From JBOICV01 sp050740255 (GTDB lineage Bacteria > Pseudomonadota > Gammaproteobacteria > Nevskiales > JBOICV01), in NCBI GenBank assembly GCA_050740255.1, contig JBOICV010000171.1, positions 25,596 through 89,595 of the forward strand: DNA of 64,000 nt, in the 5' to 3' direction. A model generated the notes under the pieces. It worked only from the letters and a program-made list of their open reading frames with translations, ran no database searches and had not been told where the DNA came from. This document shows, in pieces, positions 1 through 8,194 of the stretch. The position numbers were made by a program, and so were the translations under genes. How positions within the stretch are numbered: the stretch's first letter is position 1; each line of letters starts with the position of its first letter.

Positions 1-1047
1 ACACGAGCCGATAAAAATCTTGTCCAGCCGGATTTGCCCGATCGGCGTGCCCGGCTGTAGGTCCATGTATTGCAGTGCGCGCTGCATACCCTCGCGCTTC
101 ACCGCATCCGTAACTTCTGCGGGATCGGGCACTTTGTCGTCCACCGGCACTACCATTTCCGGCGATGTGCCCCAGGTGACCTGGGGTTTAATTCCAGATG
201 CGTCGAGTCGCACCTCTTTGTCGTAGCGCGCGCCTTCATCCGAATGCAGCGTGTGCCAGTACGCAACCGCCTTACCCCACAGCGCGCCGGTCGGCGCGAA
301 GGGGCGGCCCCGCACATAGGCGATCGTTTTATCATCCACCGCAATCATGCCGGCGCGGGCACCCGCCTCGATGCTCATATTGCAAACCGTCATGCGGCCT
401 TCCATGGACAGCGCACGAATAGCCTCGCCGCCGAACTCGATGCAATAGCCGGTGCCGCCGGCCGTGCCGATGCGACCGATGATGGCCAGCACGATGTCCT
501 TGGCGGTAATGCCCGGCGCCACTTGACCGTCCACACTGACCAGCATGGATTTCGACTTCTGTTGCAGCAGACACTGGGTCGCCAGCACATGCTCGACCTC
601 GGAGGTGCCGATGCCGAAAGCCAGCGCGCCGAAAGCGCCGTGGGTCGAGGTATGCGAATCGCCGCAGACCACCGTCATGCCGGGCAGGGTTGCGCCCTGC
701 TCCGGCCCGATCACATGCACGATGCCCTGGCGCCGGTCATTCATGCGAAATTCGGTAATGCCGAATTCGTCGCAGTTGGCGTCCAGCGCGTCCACCTGCA
801 CGCGCGAAATAGGATCGGCGATGCCCTGCGTGCGATCGGACGTGGTCGGCACGTTATGGTCGGCCACCGCCAGGTTGGCGGATCGCTTCCAGGGCTTGCG
901 GCCCGCTAGGCGCAGGCCATCGAAGGCCTGCGGACTGGTGACTTCGTGCACCAGATGCCGGTCAATGTAGATCAGCGCCGTAGCGCTGCCGTCGTCGCGC
1001 ACCAGGTGTTCGTCCCAGATTTTTTTGTACAGACTTCTCGGCTTCAT
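1..1047 (-). CDS. leuC: 3-isopropylmalate dehydratase large subunit (partial, 3' end outside window)
   Basis: LeuC pairs with LeuD to isomerise 2- to 3-isopropylmalate in leucine synthesis, using a [4Fe-4S] cluster. The minus-strand frame runs from ATG at 1047 to the window edge, giving 349 codons of a family that is usually about 470. Visible aconitase-family motifs include LYKKIWDEHLV at the N-terminus, VCGDSHTSTHGAFGALAFG and GGTGYCIEFGG. The last codon in the window is a Cys in the context KIFIGSC, which in this family is the first cluster ligand, so the window cuts exactly there. The gene is divergent from a LysR regulator with about 100 bp between, which suggests that the regulator controls leucine genes. 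Identity is firm; the C-terminal part cannot be seen. Confidence 0.96.
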   Translation of the reverse strand, partial: MKPRSLYKKIWDEHLVRDDGSATALIYIDRHLVHEVTSPQAFDGLRLAGRKPWKRSANLAVADHNVPTTSDRTQGIADPISRVQVDALDANCDEFGITEFRMNDRRQGIVHVIGPEQGATLPGMTVVCGDSHTSTHGAFGALAFGIGTSEVEHVLATQCLLQQKSKSMLVSVDGQVAPGITAKDIVLAIIGRIGTAGGTGYCIEFGGEAIRALSMEGRMTVCNMSIEAGARAGMIAVDDKTIAYVRGRPFAPTGALWGKAVAYWHTLHSDEGARYDKEVRLDASGIKPQVTWGTSPEMVVPVDDKVPDPAEVTDAVKREGMQRALQYMDLQPGTPIGQIRLDKIFIGSC

Positions 1048-1151
1048 GGCACGGTTCCGTCCAGCTGCATTACTGGATGCGCAGTCTAAGTGTCAGATAC
1101 GCATAACTCAAATGAATTGTTTTTATATATTCTATTCTATATAGTAATGTC
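1048..1151. promoter_or_regulatory. Divergent leuC/LysR control region
   Basis: This 104-bp gap separates leuC (leftward) and the LysR gene (rightward) and is clearly more AT-rich than its surroundings. It contains TATTCTATTCTAT, with flanking ATATA and TATAT arms around 1126-1142 that fit the loose T-N11-A pattern of LysR-type sites. No strong Shine-Dalgarno sequence precedes the LysR start. Assignment as the operator/promoter region is inference from the divergent layout. Confidence 0.45.
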
Positions 1152-2042
1152 ATGGACACCCAGTTGCTGCTTGCCTTCATCGCCGTCGCCGAGGCCGGCT
1201 CCTTCACGCGCGCCGCGGAGCAGTTGCACCTGAGCCAGCCGGCAATCAGCAAGCGCATCGCCGCGCTGGAAGCCCAGTGTGGTGGCGCCTTGTTCGATCG
1301 CATCGGCCGGGAAATCCGCCTGACTGAGGCGGGACGCACCCTCCTGCCCTATGCGCACCGCAGTCAAGCGGAGATCGAGGATGCCGGCCGGGCGCTGACG
1401 CATCTCACTGGACAGGTGGCCGGACGCTTGTCCATCGGCACCAGCCATCACATCGGCCTGCACCGTCTGCCGGCGGTGTTGCGCGATTTCACCCAGCGCT
1501 ATCCGGCCGTGGATCTCGATCTGCATTTCATGGACTCCGAGGAAGCCTGCCACGCGGTTGAGCAGGGCAAGCTGGAACTCGGCATCGTCACCTTGCCGCT
1601 GGATCCGATTGCGCGGCTGGAGCAGCGTCTTGTCTGGCCCGATCCGATGGCCTTCGTGGTCGCAACCGATCATCCACTGGCCTGGAAACGGCGGCTCGGA
1701 CTGCAGGAGCTCGCCGGGTATCCCGCGATCCTCCCCGATGAGAAAACCTATACCCATCGCATCGTGCAGGCGGCCCTGCGCCGGCATGGCATCAGCCCAC
1801 GCGTCCGCCTGGCGACGAACTATCTTGAAACCCTCAAGATGCTGGTCGGCATCGGCCTCGGCTGGAGTGTGCTGCCGCAAAGCATGCTGGACAGCAGCTT
1901 GCGTACGCTGCGCATATCCGCGATGAAGCTCAAACGCGAACTGGGCTGGGTGCGGCATCGCGAGCGCACCCTGTCGGGCCCGGCGCGCGCATTGTTGAGC
2001 CTGCTGGATGAGCAAAAACCAGGGCGTTCGCGAAACATCTGA
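1152..2042 (+). CDS. LysR-family transcriptional regulator
   Basis: This is a 296-residue LysR-type regulator. The N-terminal winged helix-turn-helix spans residues 1-60, with the family pattern FTRAAEQLHLSQPAISKRI followed by LEAQCGGALFDR and LTEAGRTLL. The rest is the periplasmic-binding-like effector domain (about 90-290), with VAGRLSIGTSHHIGLHRLPAVL at its start. It is transcribed divergently from leuC across an AT-rich gap, so control of leucine biosynthesis, perhaps with a pathway intermediate as effector, is the natural guess. The ATG at 1152 lacks a visible ribosome-binding site but is the only start that keeps the complete HTH. The target is inferred from position only. Confidence 0.88.
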   Translation: MDTQLLLAFIAVAEAGSFTRAAEQLHLSQPAISKRIAALEAQCGGALFDRIGREIRLTEAGRTLLPYAHRSQAEIEDAGRALTHLTGQVAGRLSIGTSHHIGLHRLPAVLRDFTQRYPAVDLDLHFMDSEEACHAVEQGKLELGIVTLPLDPIARLEQRLVWPDPMAFVVATDHPLAWKRRLGLQELAGYPAILPDEKTYTHRIVQAALRRHGISPRVRLATNYLETLKMLVGIGLGWSVLPQSMLDSSLRTLRISAMKLKRELGWVRHRERTLSGPARALLSLLDEQKPGRSRNI

Positions 2043-2059
2043 GCAGCGGCACTTTTACC

Positions 2060-2701
2060 TCAACGACCGCGCTCGTCGCCCCACAACTGTTTGTGCAACT
2101 GCCACTGGAAGCGTACCGGCAGGCGGTCAGCAATAATCCAGTCAGCCAGATCGCGCGGCGGCAACTGCGTGTGGCTGGGCGAGAACAATACTTCGCAGTG
2201 TGCAACTAAATCACGCTCAGCCAGTTGCCGCTTGGCCCAGTCGTAGTCGGCGCGGTCACAGATGACGAACTTGATCTGGTCCTGGGCGGTGAGCACCGCC
2301 AGATTCTCGTAACGGTTGCGGTCAACCTCGCCCGATCCAGGAGTCTTGAGGTCAAGCACCCGGTTAACCCGGGTATCCACCTTGGAAACGTCCATCGCAC
2401 CGCTGGTTTCCAGAGAAACGCTATAACCCTCGTCGCAAAGCCGCCGTAACAGCTCGGTGCAGTCCTTTTGCGCCAGCGGTTCACCGCCGGTCACACAGAC
2501 GTGCTTTACGCCAAAACTCCGCACCTGTTCCAGCACCGCCTCCAACTCTTGCCACGCTCCTTCGTAAAATGCGTAGGCCGTGTCGCAATACTGGCAACGC
2601 AAGGGGCAGCCGGTCAGCCGTACAAACACCGTCGGCCGGCCGACGTCGCGGGCTTCGCCCTGCAGCGAAAGAAAGATTTCATTAATTTTGAGACGGGCCA
2701 T
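2060..2701 (-). CDS. queE: 7-carboxy-7-deazaguanine synthase
   Basis: QueE is a radical-SAM enzyme that converts 6-carboxytetrahydropterin to 7-carboxy-7-deazaguanine in queuosine synthesis. The 213-residue product has the CX3CX2C cluster motif at Cys32, Cys36 and Cys39 (TGCPLRCQYCDTAYAF), the CVTGGEPL motif, and a C-terminal HKQLWG sequence typical of the family. I chose ATG 2701 (MARLKINEIFLSLQGE) because it matches the family N-terminus. The frame stays open further upstream, but only through a palindromic repeat. The gene follows cpoB at the end of the tol-pal run, a common gammaproteobacterial order. Its ribosome-binding sequence appears to lie inside the repeat. Confidence 0.95.
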   Translation of the reverse strand: MARLKINEIFLSLQGEARDVGRPTVFVRLTGCPLRCQYCDTAYAFYEGAWQELEAVLEQVRSFGVKHVCVTGGEPLAQKDCTELLRRLCDEGYSVSLETSGAMDVSKVDTRVNRVLDLKTPGSGEVDRNRYENLAVLTAQDQIKFVICDRADYDWAKRQLAERDLVAHCEVLFSPSHTQLPPRDLADWIIADRLPVRFQWQLHKQLWGDERGR

Positions 2702-2703
2702 CG

Positions 2704-2734
2704 CCCTCACCCTGGCCTCTCCCAGCGGGAGAGG
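2704..2734. repeat. CCCTCACCC-type palindromic repeat (copy 1)
   Basis: The element reads CCCTCACCC, a short spacer, then an inverted pair CCTCTCCC/GGGAGAGG. It fills most of the 40-bp gap between cpoB and queE. The same motif recurs near 11111, 12639, 48319, 57977, 62029, 62113 and 63951. It lies directly upstream of the queE start on the transcribed strand, where it supplies the only purine-rich ribosome-binding candidate. Confidence 0.75.
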
Positions 2735-2741
2735 AAAAAAA

Positions 2742-3503
2742 TCACCGGCCTTCGGCCTGCATGCGCTGCAATCGCTGCGTGGCCAGGTCGGCAACGCTCG
2801 TTCCGGGATACTGGCTGCGCACCTTCTCCAGTGCCAACCGTGCATTGGCGTAATCGGCCAACTCATAGTGACTATAACCAATCTTGAGTAAGGCGCCCGG
2901 CACCTTGCTTGCATCCTTATGGGTGGTGACCAGTTGCTGGAAAGCCGCCAGCGCTGCCGGGAAGTTACGCAGGGAAAAATAAGATTCACCCAACCAGTAA
3001 CGCGAGCCGTCGGCGTAACTGCTGGCGGGATAGCGCTCCAAAAAAGACTTGAAGCTGGTCGCCGCGTCGTTATAACGGCCCTGTTTCAACAGCTCGAAAG
3101 CGGCTTGATAGTCGGCTTGCTCGTTGCCAGCGGCGGCCGGGGTGCCGCCGTTGGTAACTGGCGCTGAGCCCACAGCCGGCGCTGCCGGTGCGGGCAGATA
3201 AGACTGGTTGGTTTGTTGCTGCTCCAGCTTTTTGAGCCGCGCTTCCATCGCGAAGTACTGTTCGCGCTCGCGCAGCTTGGCCTGTTCGGCTTCGTGCCTT
3301 AGCTGCTCGATTTCGCCACGCAGCGTGCGCAGCTCGTCCTGCATGCGTTGCAAGTCGGCGGCGACCTGGCCGGGATTCTGCGCCTGACGCTCGAGCGCCT
3401 CGACGCGCGCGTCCATTTTGTCCCAGCGATCGGCCGCCGCCAGGCCCGAATAAAATACAAACGCCGCCGCGCAAAGCGCGGCGGCGTTTCGGAAAGTCGG
3501 CAC
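2742..3503 (-). CDS. cpoB: Cell division coordinator CpoB (YbgF), periplasmic TPR protein
   Basis: CpoB links the Tol-Pal system to peptidoglycan synthesis during outer-membrane constriction. The 253-residue protein starts with a signal peptide (about residues 1-23, ending GLAAA). A coiled-coil trimerisation segment follows (about 28-100, with heptad-like LEKxE content). A Pro/Ala/Gly linker leads to C-terminal TPR repeats from about 130, including YQAAFELLKQGRYNDAATSF, YADGSRYWLGESYF and the closing LEKVRSQYPGTSVADLA. It is the last tol-pal gene, directly after pal. Length and domain order fit the family. Confidence 0.94.
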   Translation of the reverse strand: MPTFRNAAALCAAAFVFYSGLAAADRWDKMDARVEALERQAQNPGQVAADLQRMQDELRTLRGEIEQLRHEAEQAKLREREQYFAMEARLKKLEQQQTNQSYLPAPAAPAVGSAPVTNGGTPAAAGNEQADYQAAFELLKQGRYNDAATSFKSFLERYPASSYADGSRYWLGESYFSLRNFPAALAAFQQLVTTHKDASKVPGALLKIGYSHYELADYANARLALEKVRSQYPGTSVADLATQRLQRMQAEGR

Positions 3504-3542
3504 TAAAGCGATTTCCTCTCGCGCTTGAATCCCAACTGAGAC

Positions 3543-4100
3543 TTACTGCACGTAGATAAGTTCTACGCGGCGATTCTGCGCCCAGGCGCTCTCATCATGG
3601 CCCAGATCAGCGGGCCGCTCTTCGCCGAAGGCCAGCGTCGGCAGGGCGTCAGCCGACATGCCTTCCAGCGAAAGCATCTTTTGCACAGCCTGCGCGCGCC
3701 GCTCGGACAAACCGACGTTGTATTCGCGCGTGCCACGCTCGTCAGTGTGGCCTTCGAGGCGGATGGTCTTACCCTTTTGCCCGGCATAGGCCGCGTGCGC
3801 CTTGAGCGCCGCCATAAATTCGGACTTCACCACGTCGCTGTCGTAGTCGAAGTAAATGATGCGGGTAGACAGCGGGTTGTTCGGATCGAGAAACATCGAC
3901 TTCTCGTCCTCACCCACGCCGCGCAGGCCGCGTTCGTTGAGACGGGAATCGTCAATGCCGGTGCTGCCGCGGCCATCGTCAATTTCCTCGCCGGTAAAGG
4001 CCGTGTCTTCTTTCTTGCTGTCGCCGGCGCAGCCGGACAGCACGCCGAGCACTAGCAGTGACGCGGCGGCCAGTGACAGGGTGCGTTTCATTGTGAACAT
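3543..4100 (-). CDS. pal: Peptidoglycan-associated lipoprotein Pal
   Basis: Pal is an outer-membrane lipoprotein that binds diaminopimelate in peptidoglycan and partners TolB. The 185-residue product has a lipoprotein signal with lipobox LSGC, giving lipidated Cys24. A short acidic linker follows, then an OmpA-like domain (about 75-185) containing IYFDYDSDVV and the NVGLSERRAQAV signature. I set the start at 4100 (MFTMKRTL), because AAGGAG lies 8 bases upstream. The second ATG, three codons in, is possible, and a longer open frame to 4184 adds residues that do not fit a signal peptide. It lies between tolB and cpoB. Confidence 0.96.
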   Translation of the reverse strand: MFTMKRTLSLAAASLLVLGVLSGCAGDSKKEDTAFTGEEIDDGRGSTGIDDSRLNERGLRGVGEDEKSMFLDPNNPLSTRIIYFDYDSDVVKSEFMAALKAHAAYAGQKGKTIRLEGHTDERGTREYNVGLSERRAQAVQKMLSLEGMSADALPTLAFGEERPADLGHDESAWAQNRRVELIYVQ

Positions 4101-4162
4101 CGAACTTGCTCCTTGGGATAGAGTCTGGGGGCTCCAAAATCGTATTGTAATCAACCTTATGT

Positions 4163-5449
4163 CTAACGGCCAAACGGCGACCATGCCGGCTCGCGGACTG
4201 CGCCGCGCTGCCGCAGGCTGGTCTTCACCCGTCCGTCCACCGAAACGGTAGCCAACTCGACGCGGCCGCCAGCAGAATGGGCGTAAATCAGCGCCCGGCC
4301 ATTGGGCGCAAAGCTGGGGCTTTCGTCCAACGGTCCGGCGGTAATAATCCTAAGGCTGCGGGTTTTCAAATCCATGACAGCCACTTTATATCCCCCCGCC
4401 TGATGCACCATGGCGATGTTTTCCCCGTCGGGTGAATACACCGCCCGGGTATTGCTCTTGCCTTCAAAAGTCAGGCGCTCCTCTTTGCCGCCCTGTGCCG
4501 GCGCGCGGTAAATCTGCGCCCGTCCACCACGATCGGAGGTATAGACCAGGTAGTTGCCGTCTGGCGACCAGGCCGGTTCGGTATCGATCGCTGGGCTCTG
4601 GGTGATGGCGTTGAGTTTGCGCGAGCGCACGTCGTAAACGTAGACGTCGGGATTGCCCCGCGTCGACAGCGTCATGGCCAGGTGCCGGCCATTAGGTGAC
4701 CACGCGGGCGCGCCGTTGATGCCGGCGCGGTCCGATATCAGTTCAGTGCCGCCACTGGCCAGATCCTGGATTTGCAGCAAGGACTTCCCCGCGTCAATGT
4801 CGAAAGTCACATAGGCAATCTTTGTGCCGTCGGGGGACCAGGCCGGCGACATGATGGACTCAGGCGAGGTCGCAATCGAACGCGGGTTGTAGCCGTCGTA
4901 GTCGGCAATCACCAACTCATAACGTGGGCCGCGCGAGGTCTGGGTTGCCGTGACGTAGGCAATGCGCGTGGTGAAGATACCCTGATGCCCGGTCAGCACT
5001 TCATAGACACGGTTGGCGATGGTATGCCCAGCCAGGCGCAGGTCTTTAGCCGTCGCATCCACTTCAAAACTGGCGGCGCGGCGGTCGGGGCGGTAGACGT
5101 CGAGCACCGAGAAGCGGATGCGATAACCGCTGCTGGCCGGCAGCATCTGGCCGACCACGATGTGATCGGCCTTGACCGCCCGCCAATTGTTGAAATTGAC
5201 TGCTTCCGGCGTGCCCGGACGCTCCAGCATGTCGCTGCGCGGCAGCAGGCGGAACTGGCCGGTCCAGGCCAAATCCCGCTCCACCACTTCCGCGACATCG
5301 AGCGGCGGCGCGGCATTGCCCCCGGCGCTGAAGGGGACTACCGCTATGGGTATTGCATCCGCGAGGCCTTGCGTGATTTCGACCCGCAGCGCGGCAGCGG
5401 ATAAAGGCGGGAGGCTTAACAGAATTACAGCAAGGAGCAGTTGGCGCAT
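4163..5449 (-). CDS. tolB: Tol-Pal system periplasmic protein TolB
   Basis: TolB is the soluble periplasmic component that shuttles between Pal and the TolQRA motor. The 428-residue protein has a signal peptide (about 1-20), an N-terminal alpha/beta domain (about 22-165), and a six-bladed beta-propeller made of WD40-like PD40 repeats. The blades show repeated patterns such as SPAWSPDGTKIAYV, APAWSPNGRHLAM, EPAWSPDGNYLVY and AVYSPDGENIAM. It lies in order between tolA and pal. Length and repeats agree with the family. Confidence 0.97.
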   Translation of the reverse strand: MRQLLLAVILLSLPPLSAAALRVEITQGLADAIPIAVVPFSAGGNAAPPLDVAEVVERDLAWTGQFRLLPRSDMLERPGTPEAVNFNNWRAVKADHIVVGQMLPASSGYRIRFSVLDVYRPDRRAASFEVDATAKDLRLAGHTIANRVYEVLTGHQGIFTTRIAYVTATQTSRGPRYELVIADYDGYNPRSIATSPESIMSPAWSPDGTKIAYVTFDIDAGKSLLQIQDLASGGTELISDRAGINGAPAWSPNGRHLAMTLSTRGNPDVYVYDVRSRKLNAITQSPAIDTEPAWSPDGNYLVYTSDRGGRAQIYRAPAQGGKEERLTFEGKSNTRAVYSPDGENIAMVHQAGGYKVAVMDLKTRSLRIITAGPLDESPSFAPNGRALIYAHSAGGRVELATVSVDGRVKTSLRQRGAVREPAWSPFGR

Positions 5450-5483
5450 GATGCGGTATTAGGGTCTTAATTCAGTCAGTGAT

Positions 5484-6539
5484 TCAGTTTCGAGGCTCGA
5501 ATAGGAACTCAAGTTCTTCATCGTATACACGCAAGTCGTCCGGCAACGGCAGCGGACTCGACTTGCGCATCGCACGCAGCACCGAATCATCCAGCGCGGG
5601 GTTGCCGCAAGAGGACTTGATGCGAACATCCACAATCGTACCATCCTGTCGCTGCCGCACGTACAGCAGACACTTGAATAATCCAGGCCCTGAGGGCGGC
5701 CGGATCCAGTTCGGCGTTACATGCCGGTTTAGTTTGATGATGTAGGCATTAATCGCGGGACCCAATTCGGCTTGCATGCGCTGCCGCTCCTCGTCCGCGC
5801 GCATCCGGTCCAGGCCCGCGCGCTCGAACGCTTCCTCCTCGCGCCGGCGCTTGTCCTGAGCATCCAGCTCGGCCTTCTTGCGCGCCGCTTCCGCCGCCTC
5901 CGCGCGCTTCTTGTCAGCCTCCGCTTTCTTTTTGGCGTCTTCCTCGGCTTTTTTCCGTGCTTCCTCTTCGGCTTTTTGCCTGGCCTCGGCGTCGGCCTGT
6001 CGTTTGGCCTCTGCCTCGGCTTCCCGCTTGAGCTGATCGTCCTGCTGGATTTTCTCCACGTCCTCGGGCGTCAGGCAGGCTTTGCTGATCTGCGCCAGCG
6101 TGATTTCGCCGCGCTTCAGTTTCGCGCGCTCGCGCTTGCAGTCCTCTTCCTGTTTCTTGCGTTTCTCCTCGGCCAGCGCGATCTGGCGCTTCTCGTCTTC
6201 TTCCTTCTTACGCTTGGCTTCCTGAATCGCCTTCTGCTTGGCCTCTTCCTGGGTTTTCTTTCTGACCTCCTCTTCGATTTTCTTTCTGGCCTCGTCCGCC
6301 GCTCTGGTTAGTGCTTCCTCCTCGCGGCGCTGCTCCTCTTCCCGCTGTTCCTGCTCGCGCTTACGCTCTTTTGAGGTTTCAACCGGGTCGCTCACCACGA
6401 CCGCCTGCATGATTTGCGGTGAACCGGCGGGCTTTGGACTCAGCCAGTCGAAGGACACAAACAGGAGAACAAATAGCAGAACATGCAAGCCGACCGCGTA
6501 CAGCAGCGGCCGCTTGTTGGTGCGAAGCAGCTCCCACAT
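5484..6539 (-). CDS. tolA: Cell envelope integrity protein TolA
   Basis: TolA spans the periplasm to couple TolQR energy to TolB/Pal. The 351-residue protein has one N-terminal membrane helix (about 12-32, YAVGLHVLLFVLLFVSFDWL). A very long charged helix rich in Lys, Glu, Ala and Arg follows (about 55-250). The C-terminal globular domain (about 255-351) holds the paired cysteines FKCLLYV and KSSCGNPALDDS. The helical domain contains a break, CLTPEDVEKIQQDD, with cysteines. Sequence between homologs varies in the helix; identity rests on architecture and on its position between tolR and tolB. Confidence 0.96.
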   Translation of the reverse strand: MWELLRTNKRPLLYAVGLHVLLFVLLFVSFDWLSPKPAGSPQIMQAVVVSDPVETSKERKREQEQREEEQRREEEALTRAADEARKKIEEEVRKKTQEEAKQKAIQEAKRKKEEDEKRQIALAEEKRKKQEEDCKRERAKLKRGEITLAQISKACLTPEDVEKIQQDDQLKREAEAEAKRQADAEARQKAEEEARKKAEEDAKKKAEADKKRAEAAEAARKKAELDAQDKRRREEEAFERAGLDRMRADEERQRMQAELGPAINAYIIKLNRHVTPNWIRPPSGPGLFKCLLYVRQRQDGTIVDVRIKSSCGNPALDDSVLRAMRKSSPLPLPDDLRVYDEELEFLFEPRN

Positions 6540-6575
6540 GGACTAGCCCGAATACGTCATGAGGCGCTTGTGACT

Positions 6576-7019
6576 TTATTTGGTGTCGCTGGGTTCCGTC
6601 GGCAAGCCGACCTTGTCCGCGCCGGCCTGCTTGAGCAGCGACATGGCCGCCATGATGCGGCCGTAAGGCACGTCCTCATCCCCGCGGATATAAACCACTT
6701 GCTGGTCGGGCCGTGGGTTGTTGCGCAGGAAGATGCGCGCCACGCGCACCACCTCCGCATCGGTCACCGGCTCGCGCTCACCCTGCTCGCCGTGACTCAG
6801 GAAGAAGCTGCCTTTCGCATCCACCGTGACGACCAGCGGATCCTCGCTGACATTCGATTCGGTCTCAGCCACTTCCGGCAGGTCCACTTCCACACCCTGG
6901 CTCAGCAAGGGCGCCGTGATCATGAAGATAATGAGCAGCACCAGCATCACGTCGATATAGGGCACGACGTTGATCTCGGCGTTAAGCCGCCGTTTGGCCC
7001 GCTTGGCGATGCCAGCCAT
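6576..7019 (-). CDS. tolR: Biopolymer transport protein TolR
   Basis: TolR is an ExbD-type inner-membrane stator protein of the Tol motor. The 147-residue protein has one membrane helix (about 18-38) containing the conserved acidic residue in INVVPYIDVMLVLLIIFM, the Asp that couples proton flow. A periplasmic ExbD domain follows, with VEVDLPEV after the helix. It begins 3 bases after tolQ, which suggests tight co-translation. Length is normal. Confidence 0.96.
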   Translation of the reverse strand: MAGIAKRAKRRLNAEINVVPYIDVMLVLLIIFMITAPLLSQGVEVDLPEVAETESNVSEDPLVVTVDAKGSFFLSHGEQGEREPVTDAEVVRVARIFLRNNPRPDQQVVYIRGDEDVPYGRIMAAMSLLKQAGADKVGLPTEPSDTK

Positions 7020-7022
7020 GGC

Positions 7023-7724
7023 CTAAACCTTCTCCGGCGGCCCGGCGTTTTCGTGCAGCACGCCGCGCTGCACGATGCCGGCGAACTCCTCCATGAAGGC
7101 GCTATAGCGGCTCTCCAGTTTATCCACGGTATTGGTGAAGATGTTGTAGAAAATCACCGCCGGAATGGCCGCGAACAGGCCCATGGCGGTGGCGATCAAG
7201 GCTTCGGCGATCGCGGGCGCCACCACCGCCAGCGTGGCTTGTTTCACGTTACCGATGCCGATGAATGCATTCATGATGCCCCACACCGTGCCGAACAGGC
7301 CCACGTAGGGACTGGTCGAGCCCACGGTCGCCAGCAGCGCGAGGCCTTCTTCGATACGCTCGACCTCGCGCACCATCGCGGCACGCATCGAGCGCTGCAC
7401 CGCAGTGACCAGATCCTCGGCCGATACCCGGCCGTGCTGACGCTGGCGGCGCAATTCCTCGAAACCGGCGCGGAACAAGCCTTCGAGGCCGGTCGGGTTT
7501 TCGCCGCGGCGCATGACCGCCTTGTAGATGTCGGACAGATTGCCGCCCGACCAGAAATAATCCTCGAACCAGTCCGCAGCCTTGCCCGTTTCCCTGAGCA
7601 GGCCACGCTTCTGAAACACCACAAACCAGGAGGCGACCGAGGCTGCCAGCAGCGCCAGCATGACCAGCTGCACCGGCAGGCTGGCCTGCAGCACCAGATG
7701 GGACAGGGATAAATCAGCAGGCAC
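7023..7724 (-). CDS. tolQ: Tol-Pal system protein TolQ
   Basis: TolQ is the ExbB/MotA-type proton channel subunit of the Tol motor. The 233-residue protein has an N-terminal helix (about 15-38), a cytoplasmic loop, and two C-terminal helices with the family sequence LATVGSTSPYVGLFGTVWGI followed by APAIAEALIATAMGLFAAIPAV. It overlaps ybgC by 11 bases and is followed directly by tolR, the classic order. Confidence 0.97.
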   Translation of the reverse strand: MPADLSLSHLVLQASLPVQLVMLALLAASVASWFVVFQKRGLLRETGKAADWFEDYFWSGGNLSDIYKAVMRRGENPTGLEGLFRAGFEELRRQRQHGRVSAEDLVTAVQRSMRAAMVREVERIEEGLALLATVGSTSPYVGLFGTVWGIMNAFIGIGNVKQATLAVVAPAIAEALIATAMGLFAAIPAVIFYNIFTNTVDKLESRYSAFMEEFAGIVQRGVLHENAGPPEKV

Positions 7725-8133
7725 GTTGAATCTCCTTTAGGACTTCCGCGGGCACGGCGCAAGGACGAAAGCCGCGCATATCCACGCAGGCTGCACGAAA
7801 CTGCCCGGTTGCCAGAATCTGATCATCCGCCAATCGGCTGATGGTTTGCTCGAAGCGCAGGCTGGCTCGGCCAACATGCGCGATGCTGAGCTGGATCTGA
7901 ATCTGGTCGTCGAGCCGGGCGGGGATTAGGTATTTCACATGCAGATCGGCAATCGTGAATGCCACCGCCAATTCGTTCTTAAGTCGCTCCTGGCTAAAAC
8001 CCACCGCGCGCAGCCATTCGGTGCGGCAGCGTTCGAAATAGCGCAGGTAGTTGGCGTGATAAACCACACCGCTGGCGTCGGTATCCTCGTAATAAATGCG
8101 GGCTGGCCAGGAAAACGTTTTTAGATCAGTCAC
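7714..8133 (-). CDS. ybgC: Acyl-CoA thioesterase YbgC (tol-pal associated)
   Basis: YbgC is a small hot-dog-fold thioesterase acting on acyl-CoA/ACP near the inner membrane. The 139-residue product carries the active-site motif YYEDTDASGVVYHANYLRYFER, in which the Asp after the first Thr is the catalytic residue of the 4-hydroxybenzoyl-CoA thioesterase group. It is the first gene of the tol-pal cluster and overlaps tolQ. Length is normal. Confidence 0.95.
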   Translation of the reverse strand: MTDLKTFSWPARIYYEDTDASGVVYHANYLRYFERCRTEWLRAVGFSQERLKNELAVAFTIADLHVKYLIPARLDDQIQIQLSIAHVGRASLRFEQTISRLADDQILATGQFRAACVDMRGFRPCAVPAEVLKEIQRAC

Positions 8134-8194
8134 GCGTGAGCTGGTTGTAGCAGGCGCGCCCGATTATAGCGATTGGACGCGGCAGAAAGCGCAT

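Noticed and set aside
70..909. Plus-strand 279-codon open frame opposite leuC
   Set aside because: It is antisense to a clear leuC with motif support, is rich in His/Arg with no fold-like pattern, and has no ribosome-binding site. A shadow of high GC coding DNA.
2060..2989. 309-codon long form of QueE
   Set aside because: The upstream 96 codons overlap cpoB and a palindromic repeat and have no QueE similarity. The family N-terminus is at 2701.
6483..7712. Plus-strand 409-codon open frame opposite tolR and tolQ
   Set aside because: The opposing frames are firmly TolR/TolQ. The plus-strand translation is His/Gln/Arg-rich and low in hydrophobic runs, as expected for an antisense shadow.
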